Source: Pseudomonadota bacterium (GTDB taxonomy: Bacteria; Pseudomonadota; Alphaproteobacteria; Caulobacterales; Caulobacteraceae). Taken from it: a stretch of DNA of 64,000 nucleotides. The notes beneath the pieces are model-generated. The model made no database searches and was not told the DNA's origin. It was given only the letters and a program-made list of their open reading frames with translations. Position 1 is the stretch's first letter; the number at the start of each line of letters is the position of its first letter. Where the stretch lies: positions 1 to 64,000 of the forward strand of contig JAKBBV010000003.1 of NCBI GenBank assembly GCA_021808285.1. Reading direction: 5' to 3'. The translations under genes and the position numbers were made by a program. Shown here one piece after another: positions 48,212 through 57,640 of this stretch.

Positions 48212-49435
48212 TCAGGCCGCCGTCAGGTCTAGTGTCGCTTTGGGGCCAAGACGGTGCCCCAGCTTGTCGCGTTTGGTTTCAAGATAGGCTTTGTTATGCG
48301 GGTTGGTCGCCGCGATCAGGGGAACTTCTTCAATGACGTCCACCCCGTACCGGGTCAGGTCGGCGGTCTTGCGTGGATTATTGGTCAGCAACCGCACCGA
48401 ACTGAGGCCGAGGCTCTTCAGAATCTGAGCTGCGACGCCAAAGTCCCTGAGATCCTCTTCGAAACCGAGGGCGTGGTTCGCCTCCACCGTATCGAGGCCT
48501 TCGTCCTGGAGCGAATAGGCGCGTATCTTGTTCAACAGGCCAACCCCCCTGCCCTCATGGCCGCGAACATAGATGACCGCGCCGTTGCCGCTATCGCTGA
48601 CCGCCTGCAACGACGCCTGAAGCTGGCTACCGCAGTCACAGCGCAGGGAGCCCAGCGCGTCCCCGGTCAGGCATTCGGAGTGCACGCGCACGAGGGCCCC
48701 GGGGGACAGCGGCCCCCTGACCAGGGCCAGATGCTCGACGCCATCCAGCCGGCTTCGGAAAGCCCGGACTTCAAGCGCCTCCCCCCCAAACCGGGATGGC
48801 AGGCGCGCGCGGGCCGCCTCCTCGACCAGGGATTCATGGGCGGTGCGGAATGCCGCCAGTTCTGCGATCGAATAGATCGGAATGCCGTGCTCGGCCGAGA
48901 AGCGTTCGAGGTCAGGCAACCGCGCCATCTCCCCGTCATCGCGCATGATCTCGCAGATCACGGCGGCGGGTCGCAATCCCGCCAGCCGGGCCAGATCCAC
49001 CGAGCCCTCCGTGTGACCAGCGCGAACGAGCACCCCTCCGTCGACCGCGCGAAGGGGAAAAATATGACCAGGAGAGACGAGGTCAGCAGGCGTCGCGTCT
49101 GGGGCGACGGCCGCGGCGATGGTGCGGGCTCGGTCAAAGGCCGAGATCCCGGTGGTGACGCCGTCTCGCGCCTCGATGGAAACCGTGAAGGCGGTCTGCC
49201 GCGGACTGGTATTGCGATCCGCCATCGGCGCGAGGCCCAGGCGATCGACCAGCGGCCCCTCCAACGCCAGGCAGATCAGCCCCCGGCCATATCGGGCCAT
49301 GAAGTTGACCTGGTCGGGCGTGGCGTGCTCCGCCGCGATCACGAGGTCGCCCTCGTTTTCTCTGGCTTCGTCATCGACGAGGATGATCATCTCGCCCGCC
49401 TTCAGGCGTTCGAGGGCGTCAGATATCCGCGACAT
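48212..49435 (-). CDS. ribBA: Bifunctional 3,4-dihydroxy-2-butanone-4-phosphate synthase / GTP cyclohydrolase II
   Basis: MIILVDDEARENEGDLVIAAEHATPDQVNFMARYGRGLICLAL; RVHSECLTGDALGSLRCDCGSQL, YVRGHEGRGVGLLNKI. Confidence 0.95.
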   Translation of the reverse strand: MSRISDALERLKAGEMIILVDDEARENEGDLVIAAEHATPDQVNFMARYGRGLICLALEGPLVDRLGLAPMADRNTSPRQTAFTVSIEARDGVTTGISAFDRARTIAAAVAPDATPADLVSPGHIFPLRAVDGGVLVRAGHTEGSVDLARLAGLRPAAVICEIMRDDGEMARLPDLERFSAEHGIPIYSIAELAAFRTAHESLVEEAARARLPSRFGGEALEVRAFRSRLDGVEHLALVRGPLSPGALVRVHSECLTGDALGSLRCDCGSQLQASLQAVSDSGNGAVIYVRGHEGRGVGLLNKIRAYSLQDEGLDTVEANHALGFEEDLRDFGVAAQILKSLGLSSVRLLTNNPRKTADLTRYGVDVIEEVPLIAATNPHNKAYLETKRDKLGHRLGPKATLDLTAA

Positions 49436-50028
49436 AGCTGCTCCACATATTTGGCGAAGACGTCGACCTCGACATTGATCTGCGCACCCAGGGCGAGGTC
49501 GCCTAGGTGGGTGTGGTCCCAGGTGTGGGGTATGAGCGTCAGTTCGATCTCGAAAACGCCGTCCGGACGGTCCGGTTCGCCAACTCGATTGAGGGTCAGG
49601 CTGATCCCGTCCAAGGCAATGGACCCTTTCTCGACGCAATACCGGCGAAGCGCAGCGGGCGCTCGAAGCACCATGCGCCGGGCGGGCGGCTCCTCGATCA
49701 CTGCGACCAAGGTCGCCCGGCCATCCACGTGGCCCTGGACGAGATGCCCTGAAAGACGCGTCTCAAGCGTCACAGCCCGCTCAAGATTGACCTTCGATCC
49801 GACCACGAGGTCGCCGAGATTGGAGCGCGCCAGGGTTTCGCGACTGACGAACACCTCCATCCGTCCGGTGTCGTCGGAAAAGGTCACGGTGAGACACACG
49901 CCGTTCACCGCGACGCTCTCGCCCAGGGCGAGGTCGGCGAAGCCCGTCATGATCGAGAGCTGACGATCCCCCTGTCCTGGGGTGACCGCCGCGACGCCGC
50001 CAACTCTTTCGATGATCCCGGAAAACAT
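49402..50028 (-). CDS. ribE: Riboflavin synthase alpha subunit
   Basis: MFSGIIERVG, VAVNGVCLTV, SGHLVQGHVDG, VEKGSIALDGISLTLNRV. Confidence 0.94.
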   Translation of the reverse strand: MFSGIIERVGGVAAVTPGQGDRQLSIMTGFADLALGESVAVNGVCLTVTFSDDTGRMEVFVSRETLARSNLGDLVVGSKVNLERAVTLETRLSGHLVQGHVDGRATLVAVIEEPPARRMVLRAPAALRRYCVEKGSIALDGISLTLNRVGEPDRPDGVFEIELTLIPHTWDHTHLGDLALGAQINVEVDVFAKYVEQLCRGYLTPSNA

Positions 50029-50033
50029 GGTCT

Positions 50034-51071
50034 TCAGTTCGCTCCGCGCGCGATGATCTCGACCCGGTCGGGTTCGCCCGTCCCGGCGCCTTGCCGGATC
50101 AGGACCTGCTCATCCCACAAACCGCGCGCCAGAAACGCCTCGCTGACTGTCGGACCGGCCTCGATCAGGGCCTCCAGGACCCCGCGGTCGGCGAAGGCCG
50201 CGAGCAGCGCGTCAATGTCGCCCGCCACCATGGGGTCGAAGCCCCTCGCCCGTGCGGCCTCCAGATAGGAAGACGGCGTGCGGCCCCGCCGATCGAGAAT
50301 GCCCAGCATACGGCGCTTGCCGGGATGGTCAGCGACCCGGCGAACCGTGAATTCTGGGCGATCCGCGAGGATCGTGCCGGACCCCGTGATCAGGCCGTCA
50401 GCTCTTCGCCGCAGGCGATGGGCGAGCTCCAATGACGCCTCAGAGGTGAAGGTCTTGAGGCCCTGCGGCGGGACCATGCCGCCGACGCGATCGAAGGCCC
50501 GCTTGACGGTCAGGAAGGGGCGCCGCCTTAGGCTCCAAACGGCGAAAGGCGCGATCAGACGGGCGGCCTGGGCGGCCAGCTCCTCACCGGGCCGCCCCAG
50601 GGTCTCGATCCGGCGCACTCGAAGTCCCGCAGCGGCAAGGCGCCTCGCCCCGCCGCCGGCCACCCGCGGGTTGGGATCCAATGCGCCGATCCACACCTCC
50701 TGGGCCCCACTCGCCAGAATCGCTTCGACGCACGGGGGCGTCCGGCCATGGTGATTGCAGGGCTCAAGCGTGACCACGACGGTGTGAATCCTATCGGCCA
50801 GACCCGCTGCCCTCACCTTCGACAGCGCGGCGGCCTCGGCATGGTCCTGGCCGGCCTTTTCGTGGGCGGCGACGGCCAACTCCCGGCCAGTCGCATCCAG
50901 GATCACACAGCCGACGGCAGGGTTGGGGGCCGTGGCTCCGGCAAAGGCTTCAGCTTCGGATAGGGCCCGCGCGAAGGCCGCCAGGATCGGATCCGGTCCG
51001 ATTGCGGACGGCGGCGTCAGGCCCCGTCGATCCAAGGGCGCCCGGCCAAGAAGGGGACCTGCGGTTGTCAT
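50034..51071 (-). CDS. ribD: Riboflavin biosynthesis deaminase/reductase
   Basis: GATAPNPAVGCVILD, DHAEAAAL, VVTLEPCNHHGRTPPC, ITGSGTILADRPEFTVR. Confidence 0.93.
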   Translation of the reverse strand: MTTAGPLLGRAPLDRRGLTPPSAIGPDPILAAFARALSEAEAFAGATAPNPAVGCVILDATGRELAVAAHEKAGQDHAEAAALSKVRAAGLADRIHTVVVTLEPCNHHGRTPPCVEAILASGAQEVWIGALDPNPRVAGGGARRLAAAGLRVRRIETLGRPGEELAAQAARLIAPFAVWSLRRRPFLTVKRAFDRVGGMVPPQGLKTFTSEASLELAHRLRRRADGLITGSGTILADRPEFTVRRVADHPGKRRMLGILDRRGRTPSSYLEAARARGFDPMVAGDIDALLAAFADRGVLEALIEAGPTVSEAFLARGLWDEQVLIRQGAGTGEPDRVEIIARGAN

Positions 51072-51130
51072 CGCGGTCGCTGTAGAGCCAAACTGGAACA
51101 AGTCCCAAGCTGAACCCAGCCCGAGGCCAT

Positions 51131-51142
51131 CTTACATGTTAG
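51131..51142. promoter_or_regulatory. Candidate operator CTTACATGTTAG (imperfect palindrome) in ribD/gntR intergenic
   Basis: ACATGT core with near-symmetric flanks in the 100-bp divergent spacer. Confidence 0.3.
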
Positions 51143-51172
51143 AGTTCGAGCTCACCTCATGACCCACGCGCG

Positions 51173-51877
51173 ATGAACCTCAACGCCCCCACGACCAACC
51201 GGATGAAAGGTCCCGCCAACGCCGTGGCCCCCGACGGGGCGTGGTCGGATGGACTGCAGAAGGCGCGTGTCTACGAGCAGATGCTGCTGGACATCATTCT
51301 GGGCGATCTCAAGCCCATGGCGGTCCTGGATGAGAAGGCGTTGGCTGTGAGCTACGCCGCGGGGGTCGCTGGCGTGCGCGAGGCCCTCAATCGTCTCGCT
51401 CTCGAAGGCATGGTCATTCGCCGGCCACGCGTGGGCACTATCGTCGCCCCTCTGGATATCGCCGAGGTGGAGAACGCCTTCGAGGTTCGTCACATGCTGG
51501 AGGCGCGCACCGCGGCTCTAGCCGCGCGGAACGCGCGCCCGGAGGACATCGTCGCCGTGCTCACAGCCTTTGACGACGCTGAGGCCGCCATCGCCGAATC
51601 GGACTTTCGCCGCATGCTGATGATGGACCGCGCCTTCCATCGCGCGGTGGCCATGGCGACCAACAATCCCACGCTCGCGCGATTCATCGTCTCGCTACAG
51701 AACGTGGCGACTCGCTTCTGGATCTGGCGGATGGAACAACAGAGTCCAGAGGAGCAGATGCGCGACGTGGCCCTTCACCGCGCCCTGGCCCAAGCCATCG
51801 CCGACCGAGACCCGGCAGCGGCCGAGGCCGCCGCCGCCAAGCTCGTGGGAGACCCGCCAAGCGCGTATAGGGATTGA
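51173..51877 (+). CDS. GntR family regulator, FCD domain
   Basis: ALAVSYAAGVAGVREALNRLALEGMVIRRPRVGTIVAPLD; FEVRHMLEARTAALAA; DRAFHRAVAMATNNPTL. Confidence 0.88.
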   Translation: MNLNAPTTNRMKGPANAVAPDGAWSDGLQKARVYEQMLLDIILGDLKPMAVLDEKALAVSYAAGVAGVREALNRLALEGMVIRRPRVGTIVAPLDIAEVENAFEVRHMLEARTAALAARNARPEDIVAVLTAFDDAEAAIAESDFRRMLMMDRAFHRAVAMATNNPTLARFIVSLQNVATRFWIWRMEQQSPEEQMRDVALHRALAQAIADRDPAAAEAAAAKLVGDPPSAYRD

Positions 51878-51958
51878 ATTGAGTCGTCGCCCTCCTCGTG
51901 CGTCGGGTCCTATTCCGGTTCACCCTCTCACCGTCGCCGTCGATGGAGGTCGGACAAC

Positions 51959-52696
51959 ATGGTCGTAAGACGCCGGTTTCCCTGGCGCCCTGCCGGGTCG
52001 GCAAGGGGGCATGCCAGCCGCCGCCGCACGATCGCACCACGACCCCCGCTTCGGCGCGGATTGCGCGGCCTGGCGCCGATTAGCCTGATCCTCGGCCTGG
52101 TCTTGGCGAATGCGGCCTGCTCCGCCCCCAATCCGGATCCGGCCGCCGCGCCGGGCGGGCACTACGAGCTTGACCCCGCCCATGCCAGCGTCACGGCCCG
52201 CGTTCTGCACATGGGGCTCAGCCGGTACACTCTGCGCTTCGACAAGCTGGCGGCTTCCTATGACTACGATCCTGCTCAGCCTGAGGCGACGCGGGTCACG
52301 GCGACGATTGAGGCCCGGTCCCTGGACACGGGGGACAAGGCGGACAGCGCCCGGTTCTCAGATTTGTTTCTCGACGCGGACGCCCATCCGATCATCCGTT
52401 TCGTCTCCACCGGGATGACCCGATCGGACCCGGATCATGGCAAGCTCGACGGCCTCTTGACCCTCGCGGGCGTGACGCGACCGATCAGCCTGGATGTCAC
52501 CTATAACGGAACTGAAGCGGAGATCGTGGGCGGCAGACGGATGGGCTTTTCCGCCCGGGCGACGATCCGACGCTCGGACTTCGGCGCAGCGCCGCTTCGA
52601 GCCTTCGTCGGGAACGAGGTCGATCTGGATCTGGAGTTGGAATTCGTCCGCCGGGGCGACGCCGCGCCCGCGCCCGCGCCCGTCGACGGCTCCTGA
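51959..52696 (+). CDS. YceI family protein (exported)
   Basis: HYELDPAHASVTARVLHMGLSRYTLRFDKL, GLLTLAGVTRPISLDVTYNG, GFSARATIRRSDFG. Confidence 0.88.
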   Translation: MVVRRRFPWRPAGSARGHASRRRTIAPRPPLRRGLRGLAPISLILGLVLANAACSAPNPDPAAAPGGHYELDPAHASVTARVLHMGLSRYTLRFDKLAASYDYDPAQPEATRVTATIEARSLDTGDKADSARFSDLFLDADAHPIIRFVSTGMTRSDPDHGKLDGLLTLAGVTRPISLDVTYNGTEAEIVGGRRMGFSARATIRRSDFGAAPLRAFVGNEVDLDLELEFVRRGDAAPAPAPVDGS

Positions 52697-52767
52697 CCCC
52701 GGGGGATGGCGGGCGCAAGGGTGTTCGGTCTAGGTTTGATGTCTGACGTGCAGGATGGGGACTGAAG

Positions 52768-55700
52768 ATGAACGGGCAAGCGGTTCGCAAGGGACGGCGG
52801 CAGGCGCTGATGGAGGCCGCCGGCGCGACCCTCGCCCTGCTCTGCCTGGCTCCGGCCGCAGCGGCCCATGCTGATGCAACCGCCACGCCCGCAACCGCCT
52901 ACGATGAGATGCGCTGGCGGCTCGTGGGCCCGTTCCGAGGCGGGTGGGCGACCATGGCGGTGGGAGTTCCGACGCGGCCCGACACCTTCTATTTCGGCGG
53001 CGCGGGCGGCGGCGTCTGGCGTACGGACGACGCCGGACGGACGTGGCGGTCCCTGTTCGACCAGGGCGGCGCCGCCAGCATCGGCGCCCTTGCCGTCGCG
53101 CCAAGCGATCCGAACACACTCTATGTCGGGGCCGGCCAACCCGAGCCGCGCTACGACGTCACCGCTGGCGAAGGCGTCTACAAGTCCAACGACGGCGGTC
53201 GCACCTGGACATCGCTCGGTCTGGCGGCGACCAAATATATCGGTCGCATCTGGGTCGATCCGAGGAGCGCCGACACCGTCCTCGTCGCGGCTCAGGGACA
53301 CTTCTTCGGGCCCAACCCCGAGCGGGGAGTCTATCGATCCGTCGACGGCGGCAAGACCTGGGCCCAGACTCTCAAGATCGACGACGACACGGGCGTTCAG
53401 GACCTGGCCAGCGATCCGGCCGACCCCGATGTGATTTTCGCCGCCGCCTGGCAGGTCCGGCAGTATCCCTGGCAGAGCTATTTCACTCCCGCCGCGGGAA
53501 TGGAAAGCGCCATCTACAAATCGACCGACGGCGGACGAAGCTGGACCAAGCTGGCCGGCGGGGGCTGGCCTGGCGGCTCTCTGGGACGCATCGGACTTGC
53601 CGCAGCCCGCCTCGCCAATGGCCAGACCCGGGTCTACGCGGACATCGACTCGGAGACGGCAGGGGGGCTCTGGCGATCTGACGATGGCGGCGCCCATTGG
53701 TCCCGCGTCAATCCGACCCGGGCGTTCACCAGCTACTACGCCAGTCGCCTGACCGTGGCGCCGGATGACCCCGACACCGTCTATACAGTCGGTCAATCGA
53801 TCCGCCGCTGCACGCAGGGCGGAGCCGTGTGCACGATCATTCGCGGCTCGCCCGGCGGCGACGACTATCATTTCATCTGGATCAACCCGCTTCACCCCGA
53901 CCACATCATCACCGGGAGCGACCAGGGCGCAGCGGTGAGCGTCGATGGCTGGAAGACCTGGTCGAGCTGGTACAATCAACCCACCGGGCAGTTCTATCAC
54001 CTCGCCGCGGACAACAGCTTCCCTTACCGGATCTATTCCGGCCAACAGGACAGCGGCACAGTCGGCATCGCCAGCCGCACCGACTACGGCGGACCGGGAA
54101 TCCGGGACTGGCGGCCGGTCGGCGGAGATGAACGGGATTTCGACATCCCGGACCCGACGGATCCGGCGATCGTCTACACTTCGGGGCTCGGCGGCCGGGT
54201 CAGCCGCTTCGACGGCCATACCGGCGACGTTTCCGATATCTCGCCCTGGCCCGTTTCAACCTACGGCAAACGTCCCACCAGGGTGCCCCACCACTTCAAC
54301 TGGGTCATGCCCCTCGTCCTCTCCCGAACCGGGCCAACCACGCTCTACGCCGGCGGCGAGGCCCTGTTCGCCAGCAGCGATGGCGGCCGCAACTGGATAA
54401 CCATCGGCGATGATCTTGTGGGCAAGGCGCCTGGCGCGCGGGACTGCGAGGGCCAGCCGACCCCGGAGGAGGCCAAGGACTGCGGCTACGGCACGATAAC
54501 GGCGATCGAGCCCTCGGCGCGGCACGCAGGGGAAATCTGGGTGGGAACGGACGATGGGCTGATCCAATTGACCCGCGACGGGGGCGCTCATTGGGTCAAT
54601 GTGACGCCGCCCGGTCTCAAGCCCTGGACCCGAATCGACTCGCTTGATGTATCCCAACTCGCCGACGGGGTGGCCTATGTGGCCGCTGACGCCCAGCGGC
54701 TGGATGATTTCGAGCCTCATATCTGGCGGACCCAGGACTACGGCGCGACCTGGACGCAAATCGGCGGGGGGCTGCCGGCGGGACATTTCATCAGCGCCAT
54801 TCGAGCCGACCCCAAAAAGGCAGGCCTCCTCTATGCTGGCTCGGATCAGACGGTCATGGTCTCGTTCGACGATGGCGCACATTGGGGATCCTTACGGCAG
54901 AACCTTCCCACGGCCTGGGTGCGCGATCTTCTCGTGCACGGCGATGATCTGATCGCGGCGACGCAGGGTCGAGCGATCTGGGTCATGGATGATCTCGGCG
55001 CACTTCGCCAAATCGAGCCCGGGACCGCCAGCGCCCAGGTGAGCCTGCTCCAACCCGCGCCGGCCCTGCGCTGGCGAGGCGACAATAACAAGGACACCCC
55101 TCCTCCGCCCGAAACGCCGCTCGGTGAGAACCCGCCGGCCGGCGCGGTCATCGACTATGTTCTGGGCCCGGCGACGAGGGGACCGGTGACGCTGGAGATC
55201 CGCGACGCTTCGGGAGCGCTCGTCCGTCGTTTCTCCAGCGACAGCCCACCCGATCCGGCCAAGGGCGACATCTATTTCCAGAAGGGCTGGACCCGGCCCG
55301 ACGCGCGGCTCTCCGCCGAACCCGGCGCCCATCGCTTTATCTGGAACCTGCGCTATCCGCGTCCCCGCGCCGTTCACTACGATTACGCCATGGGGATCAC
55401 GTGGCGGGAAGGCACATATCTGACGCCGCAGGGTCCCATGGCGCTCCCAGGCGCCTACACGGTGACGCTCAAGGCGGATGGCCTCAGCCGGACTGAGCCT
55501 CTGCAGGTGACGATGGACCCGCGCGAGCGGGTCCCGTTGGCGGACCTCAAGGCCGGCCTCGATTATTCGCGCCAGATCGTTGCGGCGCTGGAGACGACAT
55601 GGCGCGGGGCCGGTGAAACGGGACCGGTCAGGTCGCAGATCGAGGCGCTGACGCAGAAGCTGAAAGGCCCCGACAACACGACGCTCGCGGAAAGGGCGCA

Positions 55701-56007
55701 GGCCATCGCCGCGGCGCTCGGCGCGCCCTCGGAGCCGGACAGTTTTGACAGCCTGGATTCAGCGCTCGTCTATCTGGAGGTGGCCGCTGAGGGCGCGGAC
55801 GCGCCGCCGACCGGGCCGCAGAAGGCTGTCCTCGCCGACCTCCTGACCAAGCTGTCGGCGCGAGAGGCCCGCTGGACACAGATCGAGACGACGGGGATTC
55901 CTCAACTGAATGCGGCTCTGGTCTCAGCCCATCTGCCGGTGGTGACGGTTCCGGGGGATGCCGCGTTCAAAACGGACGACGAGGATAATGGCGTCGACCT
56001 GCCCTGA
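52768..56007 (+). CDS. Exported BNR/VPS10-like (sortilin-type) beta-propeller protein
   Basis: Multiple SxDGGxxW repeats (KSNDGGRTWTSL, RSVDGGKTWAQ, KSTDGGRSWTKL, RSDDGGAHWSRV, ASSDGGRNWITI). Confidence 0.85.
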   Translation: MNGQAVRKGRRQALMEAAGATLALLCLAPAAAAHADATATPATAYDEMRWRLVGPFRGGWATMAVGVPTRPDTFYFGGAGGGVWRTDDAGRTWRSLFDQGGAASIGALAVAPSDPNTLYVGAGQPEPRYDVTAGEGVYKSNDGGRTWTSLGLAATKYIGRIWVDPRSADTVLVAAQGHFFGPNPERGVYRSVDGGKTWAQTLKIDDDTGVQDLASDPADPDVIFAAAWQVRQYPWQSYFTPAAGMESAIYKSTDGGRSWTKLAGGGWPGGSLGRIGLAAARLANGQTRVYADIDSETAGGLWRSDDGGAHWSRVNPTRAFTSYYASRLTVAPDDPDTVYTVGQSIRRCTQGGAVCTIIRGSPGGDDYHFIWINPLHPDHIITGSDQGAAVSVDGWKTWSSWYNQPTGQFYHLAADNSFPYRIYSGQQDSGTVGIASRTDYGGPGIRDWRPVGGDERDFDIPDPTDPAIVYTSGLGGRVSRFDGHTGDVSDISPWPVSTYGKRPTRVPHHFNWVMPLVLSRTGPTTLYAGGEALFASSDGGRNWITIGDDLVGKAPGARDCEGQPTPEEAKDCGYGTITAIEPSARHAGEIWVGTDDGLIQLTRDGGAHWVNVTPPGLKPWTRIDSLDVSQLADGVAYVAADAQRLDDFEPHIWRTQDYGATWTQIGGGLPAGHFISAIRADPKKAGLLYAGSDQTVMVSFDDGAHWGSLRQNLPTAWVRDLLVHGDDLIAATQGRAIWVMDDLGALRQIEPGTASAQVSLLQPAPALRWRGDNNKDTPPPPETPLGENPPAGAVIDYVLGPATRGPVTLEIRDASGALVRRFSSDSPPDPAKGDIYFQKGWTRPDARLSAEPGAHRFIWNLRYPRPRAVHYDYAMGITWREGTYLTPQGPMALPGAYTVTLKADGLSRTEPLQVTMDPRERVPLADLKAGLDYSRQIVAALETTWRGAGETGPVRSQIEALTQKLKGPDNTTLAERAQAIAAALGAPSEPDSFDSLDSALVYLEVAAEGADAPPTGPQKAVLADLLTKLSAREARWTQIETTGIPQLNAALVSAHLPVVTVPGDAAFKTDDEDNGVDLP

Positions 56008-56029
56008 CCCATCTGATTGGAGCTATCGC

Positions 56030-57619
56030 ATGAGCCGCACCCTGATCCTGGCGCTGGGTCTGATCGGCCTCGCGGCTTCGGCCCATGCCCAGACCAGCGG
56101 GTCCAGGGCCCACCGTTGGTGGGAGGACATCCGCATTCTCGCCAGCGATCATATGCAGGGCCGCCTGACCGGGACGGTCGGATATGACCGCGCCGCCGCC
56201 TTCGTGATCGAGCGGTTCCAGGGCATCAACCTGATCCCGCAGGGCGACTCCCACACCTTCCTGCAGGAGGTCCCGTTCGAGACCCAGAGCATCGACCAGC
56301 AGGCCTCGCGGGCCGAGCTGACGTCAGCCCGTGGCGCGACCACCCGTCTACAGGTCGGAGAAGACATGCTGATTTCCGCCGGCGGCGGGCCGCGGGCCTT
56401 GAAATATGAAGCCCCACTGGTCTTCGCCGGGTACGGCCTTCACCTGCCTCAGCTGGGATATGACGATTTCAAGGGCCTGGATGTGCGAGGACGCATCGTG
56501 GTCGTCATCTCTGGCGGCCCAGCGAATCTGCCAGGCCCGGCCAAGGCCGCCGCGCGATCCGAGCGCCTGAAATTCCTGGGTCAGGCCGGCGCCGCCGGCC
56601 TCATCACCCTGACCACGCCCCAACAGGTCGAAATCCCCTGGCCGCGTCTGAAGCTGCTCGCGTCGCAGACGGGGATGTACCTTGCCGACGCCAAACTGAG
56701 GGACACGCCGGACGGGCTCTTCTCAGCCACGGTGAACCCTCAAAAGGCCGCGCTTCTGTTCGCCGGGTCCGACCAGAGCTTCGACACATTGGCGCGACTC
56801 GCCGACGCTTCGGCCCCCGTGCCGACATTCCCGCTGCCACAGCATCTCAGGGTCAGCGTCGCGGCGACGCGCGGGCGCATCCAGTCACCCAATCTGGTGG
56901 CCAAGCTGGAAGGCGCCGATCCGACTCTTAAGCGGGAATATGTGGTCGTCTCGGCCCACCTGGACCATCTTGGCGTCGGCCGGCCGATCCACGGCGATCC
57001 GATCTATCACGGCGCCATGGACGACGGATCGGGCGTCGCCAGCGTTCTGGACATCGCGCGCCATCTCAGCCTTGGTCCGCGTCCCAAGCGCTCGATCCTG
57101 TTTGTTCTATTCACCGGAGAGGAGAAAGGGCTGTTGGGGTCTCACTATTTCGCAGAGCGCCCGACGGTCCCTAGGGACGCCATCGTCGCCGACCTCAATA
57201 TGGACATGCCCCTTCCCCTCTGGCCGCTTCATTCGGTGATCGCTCAGGGAGACAAGGAGAGCACACTCGGCGCTGTGGCCGCCAAGGTCGCGCAGGAACA
57301 GACCCTCGTCCTCCTGGCCGACCCTGTCCCCGACCGGAACAGCTTCGTGCGCACCGATCAGTTCAGTTTTGTCCGCGCGGGCATACCCGCCTTGGCCTTC
57401 AAGTTTGGCTTCCCCAGGGGCTCACGCGAGTTCGAGATCGAGCATGCCTGGCGGGCGAACCGCTATCACTCGCCGCTGGACAACATTACCCAGCCTGGCG
57501 TGCTGCCCGCCGAAGCGGTCAAGCTGGATGACTTTATCGCCGACATCGCGGTGCGGGCCGCCGATGATCCCGCGCGTCCAGCCTGGCTGCCGACCAGCAT
57601 CTTCCGGGCAGGTTCCTGA
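56030..57619 (+). CDS. M28 family metallopeptidase (exported)
   Basis: Signal peptide; YVVVSAHLDHLGV, GAMDDGSGVASVLDIARHL, FTGEEKGLLGSHYF, NLDMP-like LNMDMP. Confidence 0.9.
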   Translation: MSRTLILALGLIGLAASAHAQTSGSRAHRWWEDIRILASDHMQGRLTGTVGYDRAAAFVIERFQGINLIPQGDSHTFLQEVPFETQSIDQQASRAELTSARGATTRLQVGEDMLISAGGGPRALKYEAPLVFAGYGLHLPQLGYDDFKGLDVRGRIVVVISGGPANLPGPAKAAARSERLKFLGQAGAAGLITLTTPQQVEIPWPRLKLLASQTGMYLADAKLRDTPDGLFSATVNPQKAALLFAGSDQSFDTLARLADASAPVPTFPLPQHLRVSVAATRGRIQSPNLVAKLEGADPTLKREYVVVSAHLDHLGVGRPIHGDPIYHGAMDDGSGVASVLDIARHLSLGPRPKRSILFVLFTGEEKGLLGSHYFAERPTVPRDAIVADLNMDMPLPLWPLHSVIAQGDKESTLGAVAAKVAQEQTLVLLADPVPDRNSFVRTDQFSFVRAGIPALAFKFGFPRGSREFEIEHAWRANRYHSPLDNITQPGVLPAEAVKLDDFIADIAVRAADDPARPAWLPTSIFRAGS

Positions 57620-57640
57620 GGAACAGGGGGGGCTGAGACT

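Noticed and set aside
51072-51172. FMN riboswitch upstream of ribD
   Set aside because: Spacer is only ~100 bp shared with a divergent gene and I could not find the conserved RFN element helices.
52501-54219. 572-aa minus-strand ORF opposite yceI and the BNR propeller gene
   Set aside because: Antisense shadow frame; the plus-strand genes have clear repeats and motifs.
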